Shown piece by piece: positions 1-5,315 of a DNA stretch of 5,315 nucleotides. Source of the stretch: Clostridiales bacterium (lineage in GTDB: Bacteria > Bacillota > Sulfobacillia > UBA995 > UBA9673); the NCBI GenBank assembly GCA_003541445.1, contig DPMO01000161.1, positions 1 to 5,315 on the forward strand, given 5' to 3'. The notes beneath the pieces are model-generated. The model worked only from the letters and a program-made list of their open reading frames with translations, ran no database searches and was not told where the DNA came from. The position numbers were made by a program, and so were the translations under genes. The first letter of the stretch is position 1; every line of letters starts with the position of its first letter.

Positions 1-1388
1 TAGCCGGGCCGGATGAGCCCGCCGTCCTTCAGCCCGGCCGGAGGGTCGTCGTCCAGGGCCCTCTCGATGAGGGCCACCAGCTCCGGCACGGGGTCGAGGC
101 GGCGGGCCAGTTCCATGAGGAGGGCGGCGCTGGCGCCGGCACCCTCCGGTCCCTCCAGGCCGGCCCGCAGGGCGGGGACGGCCCGGAGCGATTCCGCCAG
201 GGCGAGAAGGTCGCGGGCTCCGGCCGAACCGGCCTCGGCCCGGGCCACGAGCCTCTCCAGGTCGTGGACCCGGCGCAGTTCCGTCCGCAGCTCCTCCCGG
301 ACGAGCTCACGCTCGACGAGCCGGGCCACAGCCTCCTGCCTCGAGCGGATGGGGTCCAGCTCGGTCAACGGGTGGAGGACCCAGGAGCGCAGGGTCCGGC
401 CCCCCGCGGCGGTCACGGTGTGGTCGAGCACGCCGAGCAGGGTGGCCCGACGCCTCCGCGGTCCGGAGGCGCCACCCGGGGTCGCCCCGGCCTCCGGTCC
501 GCCGGAGCGCAGGGGTTCGACGAGCTCGAGGTTGCGCCGGGTGGCGGCGTCGAGGGCCATCGTCCTGCCGCCCGTGTCGGTGCGCAGGGTGCGAATGTGC
601 CCGAGGCTCCCGACCTGGCAGTCCCGGAGGTAGGCGATGAGGGCGCCGGCGGCGGCCGTGGCCAGGGGCCGCCCGGCGAGACCGTAGGGCTCCAGCGAGG
701 CCGTCCCGAAGTGCTCGAGGAGGGTCCGGGCGGCCTCCGCCGGTCGGAAGGCCTGCTCACGGTACGTCCTCAGGGGGGTCCTGAGGGAGGCCGCGACGAT
801 CCCGGAGACCTCGGGGTCCTCTCCGACGGCCGGCTGGGCCACGACCTCGGCCGGTTCGAGGCAGGAGAACTCGGCCGCGAACCTCGCCCGGCCCGCCTCG
901 CCCGAGAAGTCCTCGGCTCGGAACTCGCCGGTGGAGTAGTCCAGCCAGGCCAGGCCCAGGGACCCCGTCTTCGGGTCGAGGGCCACGCAGGCGATGTAGT
1001 TGTTGCCCTTCTCGGGAAGGGACGTCGGGTCGAGGACCGTCCCCGGGGTGACGACCCTCACCACCTCCCGGCGGACGAGTCCCTTGGCCTTGCGCGGGTC
1101 CTCGACCTGCTCGCACACAGCCACCTTGTAGCCCTTCTCGACGAGGCGGGCTATGTACCCCTCGGCGGAGTGATGCGGGACCCCGCACATCGGGACCCTG
1201 CGGCCCCCTCCCGTCGTGCGCGAGGTGAGGGTGATGTCGAGCTCCCTGGCCCCCACCTCCGCGTCCTCGAAGAACATCTCGTAGAAGTCGCCCAGCCTGA
1301 AGAAGAGGAGGGCGTCGGGATGGACCGCCTTGAGCCGGTGGTACTGCTTCATCATCGGGGTCGACAGGCTGTCGGTCAGGACGGGCAC
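1..1388 (-). CDS. mutS: DNA mismatch repair protein MutS, N-terminal part (3' end of gene beyond window)
   Basis: MutS recognises mismatches and small loops in newly replicated DNA and starts methyl-independent or MutL-dependent repair in the cytoplasm. The visible 462 codons run without a stop to the window edge. The N-terminal mismatch-recognition domain (about residues 10-125) opens with TPMMKQY and carries GDFYE, whose Phe35 and Glu37 match the Phe-X-Glu pair that stacks on and contacts the mispaired base. It is followed by VPMCGVPHHSAEGY, VCEQVEDP and VVTPGT. A connector domain (about 130-250, with LAWLDYSTGEF) and the start of the core/lever domain (RRNLELVEPLR, then GGRTLRSWVLHPL) come next. 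The last visible motif, DGGLIRPG, is the usual entry to the clamp region; the Walker ATPase and dimer domains lie outside. The GTG at 1388 is chosen because it has a Shine-Dalgarno and places TPMM at residues 10-13 as in relatives; ATGs at 1355 and 1352 lack one. A Gly/Pro/Arg-rich insertion of about 18 residues sits at 295-315. The gene overlaps miaB by 13 bases, so the two are probably translated from one mRNA. Confidence 0.97.
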   Translation of the reverse strand, partial: MPVLTDSLSTPMMKQYHRLKAVHPDALLFFRLGDFYEMFFEDAEVGARELDITLTSRTTGGGRRVPMCGVPHHSAEGYIARLVEKGYKVAVCEQVEDPRKAKGLVRREVVRVVTPGTVLDPTSLPEKGNNYIACVALDPKTGSLGLAWLDYSTGEFRAEDFSGEAGRARFAAEFSCLEPAEVVAQPAVGEDPEVSGIVAASLRTPLRTYREQAFRPAEAARTLLEHFGTASLEPYGLAGRPLATAAAGALIAYLRDCQVGSLGHIRTLRTDTGGRTMALDAATRRNLELVEPLRSGGPEAGATPGGASGPRRRRATLLGVLDHTVTAAGGRTLRSWVLHPLTELDPIRSRQEAVARLVERELVREELRTELRRVHDLERLVARAEAGSAGARDLLALAESLRAVPALRAGLEGPEGAGASAALLMELARRLDPVPELVALIERALDDDPPAGLKDGGLIRPG

Positions 1389-2860
1389 CTTCCCTCCGCA
1401 CGGACGCGTCCCGCGTTCGGCCCGCCGGCGTCCCGGTCCCCCACGCAACGGCCCTCGAGGCTCCACGTGTGGGCCTCCTCCACCCTCACGACGACCTCGC
1501 GGCCGACGAGGTCGGCGGGCTTCACCCCTTCCGGGGGCCTGAAGAGGACGAGCTTGTTCGTCCGGCTGCGGCCGGCGGCGAGTCCCGGGCGCCTCTCGGC
1601 CTCACCCTCGACCAGCACCTCCACCTCACAGCCGACGAGCTCGCGGTTCCTGGCCAGGCTCACCTCGTTCTGGGTTTCGATGAGACGGTGGAGCCTCTCC
1701 TTCTTCACCTCGGGCGGGACCTGGTCCGGCGCCTCCGCGGCGGGGGTCCCCCTCCGGGGTGAGTAGGCGAAGGTGAACGCCGAATCGAAGCGGACCTCCC
1801 GCACCAGGCTGAGGGTGTCCTCGAAGTCGGCGTCGGTCTCGCCCGGGAAGCCCACGATGAGATCGGTGGAGAAGGCCGCCCCGGGGACCCGGCGCCGGAT
1901 GCGCTCGACGAGGGCCAGGTAGTCCTCGCGCGTGTAACCGCGGTTCATCCTCTTCAGGATGCGCGTCGAGCCCGACTGGGCGGGAAGGTGGAAGTTCTCA
2001 CACACCCGTTCGCATTCGGCCACGGCCTCGATGATGTCGTCGGTGAAGTTGCGCGGGTGGGATGTGGTGTACCTGATGCGCGCCACCCCTTCGACCCGGT
2101 CGAGCTCCCGGAGGAGCCCGGAGAAGGTCCGCCCGGGACCCGCCGGCAGGTCGCGGCCGTAGGAGTTCACGTTCTGCCCGAGCAGGTAGACCTCCTTGAA
2201 GCCCTCCAGAGCCAGCTCCTCCACCTCCCGCCGGATGTCCTCGGGAAGGCGGCTCCTCTCGCGCCCCCTGACATAGGGCACGATGCAGTAGGTGCAGAAG
2301 CTGTCACAGCCGTACATGATGGTCACCCAGGCCCGCACACCGGGGTCCCGCCGCACGGGAAGGCCCTCGACGACCTCGCCCCGGGCCTCGGTCCAGACCT
2401 CCACCACCGGCCCCGGGCGGGCCCCGGCCCTGGCGGCGGCCGCCTCCTGGATGAGGTCGGGCAGGCGGTAGAGGTTGTGGGTGCCCATGATGATGTCGAC
2501 CCCGGACGCCCGCCGCAGGATGCGCTCCACCGCCCCTTCCTGCTGGCTCATGCAGCCGGCGACAACGATGACCAGGCCCGGGTGCCGGCGCTTGAGTCCC
2601 TGCAGCTCACCGATACGGCCCAGGATGCGCTTCTCCGCCGTCTCGCGCACGCAACAGGTGTTGACAAGGATGAGGTCGGCGTCCTCCGGGCCGCCGGCCT
2701 TCTCGTAGCCGATCTCAGCCAGAACGCCCCTTATGACCTCCGAGTCGTGGACGTTCATCTGGCACCCGTAGGTCTCGACATGGGCCCTCGGCGGCTCGTC
2801 GGCGTCCGGCCGCCGGCCGTGGACCCGCCAGGCCAGTTCAGGGTCGTACCTTGACTCCAT
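1376..2860 (-). CDS. miaB: tRNA-2-methylthio-N6-isopentenyladenosine37 synthase MiaB (methylthiotransferase)
   Basis: A radical-SAM enzyme of 494 residues that adds a methylthio group to C2 of isopentenyl-adenosine at position 37 of tRNAs reading codons that start with U, improving decoding accuracy; it acts in the cytoplasm. All three expected domains are present. The N-terminal methylthiotransferase domain (about 25-150) has ETYGCQMN and VNTCCVRE and supplies Cys33, Cys69 and Cys103 for one [4Fe-4S] cluster. The radical-SAM domain (about 175-400) has GCDSFCTYC, with Cys185, Cys189 and Cys192 binding the SAM-cleaving cluster, then VPYVRGRERSR, TTSHPRN, HLPAQSGS and DLIVGFPGET. A C-terminal TRAM RNA-binding domain spans about 406-470 and ends in HTWSLEG. 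The motif set fits MiaB rather than the related RimO or MtaB families, and mutS next door agrees. The ATG at 2860 has a well-placed Shine-Dalgarno. About 24 poorly conserved-looking residues follow the TRAM domain and overlap the mutS start signal. The substrate needs MiaA, which is not in the window. Confidence 0.97.
   Translation of the reverse strand: MESRYDPELAWRVHGRRPDADEPPRAHVETYGCQMNVHDSEVIRGVLAEIGYEKAGGPEDADLILVNTCCVRETAEKRILGRIGELQGLKRRHPGLVIVVAGCMSQQEGAVERILRRASGVDIIMGTHNLYRLPDLIQEAAAARAGARPGPVVEVWTEARGEVVEGLPVRRDPGVRAWVTIMYGCDSFCTYCIVPYVRGRERSRLPEDIRREVEELALEGFKEVYLLGQNVNSYGRDLPAGPGRTFSGLLRELDRVEGVARIRYTTSHPRNFTDDIIEAVAECERVCENFHLPAQSGSTRILKRMNRGYTREDYLALVERIRRRVPGAAFSTDLIVGFPGETDADFEDTLSLVREVRFDSAFTFAYSPRRGTPAAEAPDQVPPEVKKERLHRLIETQNEVSLARNRELVGCEVEVLVEGEAERRPGLAAGRSRTNKLVLFRPPEGVKPADLVGREVVVRVEEAHTWSLEGRCVGDRDAGGPNAGRVRAEGRCPS
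1393..1397 (-). promoter_or_regulatory. Ribosome-binding site of mutS, inside the miaB 3' end
   Basis: GGAGG on the minus strand, four bases before the GTG at 1388. The spacing is slightly short, but this is the only good Shine-Dalgarno near the mutS start and it decides for GTG over the downstream ATGs. It lies wholly within the last miaB codons, so ribosomes finishing miaB pass over it. Confidence 0.65.
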
Positions 2861-2867
2861 GAGGGAG

Positions 2868-2872
2868 CCTCC
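2868..2872 (-). promoter_or_regulatory. Ribosome-binding site of miaB
   Basis: GGAGG on the minus strand, seven bases before the ATG at 2860. Sequence and spacing are near ideal and support this ATG as the miaB start. Confidence 0.8.
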
Positions 2873-2896
2873 GTTCCTTTCGTCCGGGGAAGGCCT

Positions 2897-2928
2897 CTCG
2901 GCGGCGTCACCTGTGCGCCGTCACCGAG
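2897..2928. repeat. Imperfect inverted repeat containing a 7-bp direct repeat, upstream of miaB
   Basis: On the plus strand CTCGG (2897-2901) pairs with CCGAG (2924-2928), and GGCG (2903-2906) pairs with CGCC (2916-2919). An asymmetric internal bulge (1 versus 4 bases) separates the two stems, and a 9-base loop closes the structure. The same stretch holds CGTCACC twice, at 2905-2911 and 2919-2925, a 14-base period. This could fold in the miaB leader or serve as a small operator, but both patterns are short enough to arise by chance in DNA this GC-rich. Confidence 0.25.
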
Positions 2929-2949
2929 CGCGGCAGGGGGGACTGCGCC

Positions 2950-2968
2950 GGTCCAGATGGGCTGGACC
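2950..2968 (-). other. Perfect 7-bp hairpin just after the mannosidase stop
   Basis: GGTCCAG (2950-2956) and CTGGACC (2962-2968) are perfect inverted repeats around a 5-base loop. The hairpin starts 9 bases after the mannosidase TGA in the direction of transcription. Its position suits a terminator or 3'-end stabilising stem. However, the downstream side is C/G-rich with no T tract, so it is not a canonical intrinsic terminator, and read-through into miaB remains possible. Confidence 0.4.
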
Positions 2969-2977
2969 TCTTCTGCG

Positions 2978-5315
2978 TCATCCAGTGTATCCCTTCAGCC
3001 TCGGAGGCAAACCGTCCGGGCCCCCGGCCGGGGCCAGAGGCAGGCCCACGGTGACGAGTTCCCACGGGTCGAGGCGGAGCTCCCAGGAGGGCTCCGCTCC
3101 CTCGCCGCGTGCCGGGCGTTCGGCCAGGTCGAGCCGTTCGGGCGGTCCGAGGCAGGCCCCGGCCCCGGCTTCGAAGAGCACCGTCGCGCACGTCGGCGAG
3201 AGGTTCACCAGGCGCACCACCAGCCGGCAGGTCTCCCCGTCGCCCGGTCCTTCGAAGCTCTTCTTGACGGCCGTGACCACGACGGCGTCAGGCCGCTCCG
3301 CCTCGAGGACCCTGAGTTCGAGCAGGCCGCCCGCCGCCCGGAGGGTCCCGTCCGGGCCCACCGGCCGCACCTCCGGGTCGCCGCCGTCACCGTGCGCGCC
3401 ACCCGGGCCGCCGTTCCCGGTCTGGGACGGTCCCGCCCGGGACAGGCACAGCAGCGGCGGCTCGAGCCGGCCGAGCAGGTCCACGGCCCCGGCCTCCCGC
3501 CAGTCGCCGCGGTGCACCGACAGGGCGTACTCCAGTTCGTGCCGGCCGGGGCATTGCCCCTCAGGTGTGGCCACCCCGGGGCCCGCGTGCCCGGGCCGGT
3601 TCTCGAGGTCGTCCCGGGACAGCCAGCCGACGCTCCTCACGAGGGTGAGGGCGAGTCCCTCTCCGCGGCCGACCACCGCGTACTCGGGCAGGCCGGGGGC
3701 GAAGACGGTGAGCCCCCCGGCTCCGAAGAACCCGCGGTGAGGCCACGTGCCCGAGGGCAGCTCCGCCCATGCGCCGCCGTCGCCCACGGGCTCGACCGCC
3801 GGGCGCTGCACCACGGAGAAGTGGCTCAGAGCGTAGTGCGAGTCGAAGGGACGGGGCACCGGGAAGACGGCCTGAAGACGGTGGTCGCGGGCGCGGTTGT
3901 CGAAGACCGTCCTCAGGCGTACCAAAGCCTCCCCGGCCACCAGGCTGACCAGGGTGACGACCTCCATCTCGACTACATGTCGCCGGTCCCTCAGCCGCCT
4001 TCTCCTGTCCGCCGAGAGCCCGACAGGCAGACGGTAGAGGGCGGTGACCTCCAGTGTCGCCCTCACCGGTCCCGTCTCGACGACCCGCACCTTCACCCGG
4101 CGGAGGGGCCGGGAGACGATGTGGTCCTCCGGAGGTGGGCAGTACGTGTAGAGGTCGCCCCGGTCCCCTCCGTCGGTCAGGCGGTGTAGACCCGGGTACG
4201 TCAGTCCCGACCTCTTGTCCGTCACGTCGAGGGTCCCGTCGGGGCGGACGACGACCCTGAAGACGTCGTTCTCCAGGCCGGGCCCCTGCGGACCCTGCGT
4301 CACGGCCGCGGCCGCCCGGTCGGGCCCGTCGGGGCGGGCCGACCCCTCCGACCGTCCGCCCGGGGCCGCCTCGACCCTGTAGCGCCGCCAGCCGAGGCCC
4401 GGGACGTCCTCGGCGAGGAAGATGACCCGCCGCTCGCGGGAGCGGCGGCCGAGGACGCGGACCCGCTGCACCGCCGGGTCGGAGATGAGGGCCCGGACCT
4501 CCTCCTTCAGGGCGGTCATGTCGAGGTCCCCGACCTCACGGTCGCCGAGGACCAGTTCGATCCGGGCCCTGCCCGGTTCGGGACGGCTCAGCCGCACCTG
4601 GTCCACGACCATACCCAGGATCTCGCGTCCGGGCAGGAGCGGGAGGAGGCCGCGGAGCTGAAGGGGTGAGAGCTCGAGGTCGAAGACCGTGTCCTCGCCG
4701 CCGGCGGCGACCTCCTGGCAGGGGACCCCGAGGTCGCCCGCCCCCTCCCCCGCCGTCCACCGGGCGGCCTGTGAGGCCGAGGTCGCGTCACCTGGTGCCG
4801 CCGCCCGCACCGTCAGGTGGTCTGCGTCCGGCGCGACGGCCTCGACGAGGCCGCCCCTCCGCACCGGACCGCAGTTGACGACGACGAACTCCGTCCCTCC
4901 CGCCCGGAGGCGCCGGTCCAGGGCGGCTTCCGCCCGCTCCAGGAGACCCTTTCCGACCTGCTCGACCTTGTCGAACCTCGTCTCCATCTCCCGGTGCACG
5001 ACATCGATGCTGCACCCGCAGATGCTGTCGTGCGGGTGGTTCTTCAGGAGGAGACGCCAGGCGTAGTCGAGTTCCGCCGTCGGGTAGGGCAGGGCTCCCA
5101 GGAGCCAGGCCATGGCTGACGCCGGCTCCACCTTCCGCGTGAGGAGCGACTCGACCCGGTGGTTCCGCTGTTTCTGGCGGAGGCGGGCCGAGAGCGTCCC
5201 CGCCAGGACCGGGGCCCGGCGCCCGGACCGGAGCTCACCCGTCACCACGGCCGACCGCCGTCCTCCGGCCCGGACCTCGCCGGGAAGAGCGTCCCCCAGC
5301 GCCTTCCGCAGCTCG
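2978..5315 (-). CDS. Glycoside hydrolase family 38 alpha-mannosidase, N-terminus missing (gene starts beyond window)
   Basis: A zinc-dependent retaining alpha-mannosidase that releases mannose from the non-reducing ends of mannosides. The visible 778 codons enter from the window edge without a start. GTGs near 5248 are internal: in-frame coding continues upstream with family-like sequence. The first part is the end of the catalytic domain (GELRSGRR, AGTLSAR, KQRN, VEPASAMAWLLG). The helical domain follows with KNHPHDSICGCS, whose second His (codon at 5032-5030) corresponds to the family's C-terminal zinc-ligand His. Then come HREMETRFDKVEQVG and the large beta-sandwich domains (ENDVFRV, SGLTYPGLHRL, DLYTYCPP, TLVRSVGWLSRDDL, ending in a beta domain that closes with WELVTVGLPL). 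The nucleophile Asp and the other zinc ligands lie in the missing part. These motifs resemble the MngB/streptococcal branch, known for mannosylglycerate or alpha-1,3-mannoside hydrolysis, but the substrate cannot be read from sequence. Two Gly/Pro-rich insertions (4280-4366 and 3353-3442) make it long for the family. No signal peptide can be judged. The gene ends 117 bases before miaB, with no obvious functional link. Confidence 0.93.
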   Translation of the reverse strand, partial: ELRKALGDALPGEVRAGGRRSAVVTGELRSGRRAPVLAGTLSARLRQKQRNHRVESLLTRKVEPASAMAWLLGALPYPTAELDYAWRLLLKNHPHDSICGCSIDVVHREMETRFDKVEQVGKGLLERAEAALDRRLRAGGTEFVVVNCGPVRRGGLVEAVAPDADHLTVRAAAPGDATSASQAARWTAGEGAGDLGVPCQEVAAGGEDTVFDLELSPLQLRGLLPLLPGREILGMVVDQVRLSRPEPGRARIELVLGDREVGDLDMTALKEEVRALISDPAVQRVRVLGRRSRERRVIFLAEDVPGLGWRRYRVEAAPGGRSEGSARPDGPDRAAAAVTQGPQGPGLENDVFRVVVRPDGTLDVTDKRSGLTYPGLHRLTDGGDRGDLYTYCPPPEDHIVSRPLRRVKVRVVETGPVRATLEVTALYRLPVGLSADRRRRLRDRRHVVEMEVVTLVSLVAGEALVRLRTVFDNRARDHRLQAVFPVPRPFDSHYALSHFSVVQRPAVEPVGDGGAWAELPSGTWPHRGFFGAGGLTVFAPGLPEYAVVGRGEGLALTLVRSVGWLSRDDLENRPGHAGPGVATPEGQCPGRHELEYALSVHRGDWREAGAVDLLGRLEPPLLCLSRAGPSQTGNGGPGGAHGDGGDPEVRPVGPDGTLRAAGGLLELRVLEAERPDAVVVTAVKKSFEGPGDGETCRLVVRLVNLSPTCATVLFEAGAGACLGPPERLDLAERPARGEGAEPSWELRLDPWELVTVGLPLAPAGGPDGLPPRLKGYTG
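2984..3010 (-). promoter_or_regulatory. Weak sigma-A-like promoter candidate for miaB-mutS
   Basis: On the minus strand TTGCCT (3010-3005) and TACACT (2989-2984) each match four of six bases of the -35 and -10 consensus; the spacer is 15 bases, shorter than the preferred 17. It lies inside the last codons of the mannosidase gene. Transcription from it would begin near 2977, giving a leader of about 117 bases that carries both inverted repeats. It stands out because the downstream gap lacks any TA dinucleotide and so cannot hold a standard -10 box. A real promoter could equally lie further upstream, with all three genes in one operon. Confidence 0.2.

Noticed and set aside
757..1401. A 214-codon minus-strand frame overlapping the mutS start
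   Set aside because: It is out of frame with mutS and made of Gly/Arg/Pro-rich sequence, while the mutS frame over the same bases carries all expected motifs.
264..1766. A 500-codon open frame on the plus strand, antisense to mutS and the end of miaB
   Set aside because: It has no recognisable domains and a biased Gly/Arg/Pro/Leu composition. It is the mirror of two confidently identified genes; in DNA this GC-rich, stop codons are rare in all frames.
2649..2657. Two adjacent cysteines (Cys69-Cys70) in the MiaB cluster motif, considered as a possible altered iron-sulfur site
   Set aside because: The expected cluster cysteine is present, and as I recall a second Cys at this place is a common variant in MiaB proteins; it does not indicate a new function.
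1988..2854. A 288-codon open frame on the plus strand, antisense to miaB
   Set aside because: It is the complement of a complete and well-conserved miaB reading frame, with repetitive composition and no family resemblance.
2957..4189. A 410-codon open frame on the plus strand, antisense to the mannosidase
   Set aside because: Same reason: it shadows a frame with many GH38 family motifs and shows none of its own.
5246..5248. GTG at 5248 as the start of the mannosidase
   Set aside because: The frame stays open to the window edge with sequence that fits the catalytic domain (ELRKALGDALP), and the codons after the GTG are mid-domain family motifs, so the gene begins outside the window.
1..5315. 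Search for tRNA/rRNA genes, CRISPR repeats, insertion sequences, integrase sites, toxin-antitoxin or defence genes, or another novel system
   Set aside because: None seen. Three ordinary gene families account for about 98% of the window, and the single 117-base gap is too short for an additional system.

Overview
The window comes from a very GC-rich bacterium (about 70% G+C by eye, with G or C in nearly every third codon position). All coding capacity lies on the minus strand. Three genes fill it almost completely. Reading in their direction of transcription, from high to low coordinates, they are: the C-terminal three quarters or so of a glycoside hydrolase family 38 (GH38) alpha-mannosidase (5315-2978, start outside the window), a complete miaB tRNA methylthiotransferase gene (2860-1376), and the N-terminal 462 codons of the mismatch-repair gene mutS (1388-1, end outside the window).

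miaB and mutS overlap by 13 bases. The mutS ribosome-binding site lies inside the end of miaB, so the two are almost certainly co-transcribed and probably translationally coupled. miaB directly followed by mutS (often then mutL and miaA) is a familiar order in Bacillota. With this base composition, a high-GC Bacillota lineage (Symbiobacterium/Thermaerobacter/Limnochordia-like) is a reasonable guess. Most Actinomycetota are less likely because they lack mutS. This is inference from gene order and composition, not a phylogenetic result.

The only intergenic space is 117 bases (2861-2977) between the mannosidase stop and the miaB start. It contains no TA dinucleotide, so no ordinary sigma-A -10 box fits inside it. 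A weak promoter-like pair sits just upstream, in the last codons of the mannosidase gene. The gap itself holds a perfect 7-bp hairpin, an imperfect inverted repeat with a 7-bp direct repeat, and the miaB Shine-Dalgarno.

The mannosidase is a carbohydrate-degrading enzyme with no obvious functional link to tRNA modification or DNA repair; I read it as an unrelated upstream neighbour. I found no RNA genes, mobile elements, CRISPR arrays, prophage or defence genes, and nothing that makes a convincing case for a new biological system. The points worth a second look are modest: Gly/Pro-rich insertions in conserved proteins, the structure of the gap, and the overlapping gene junction.
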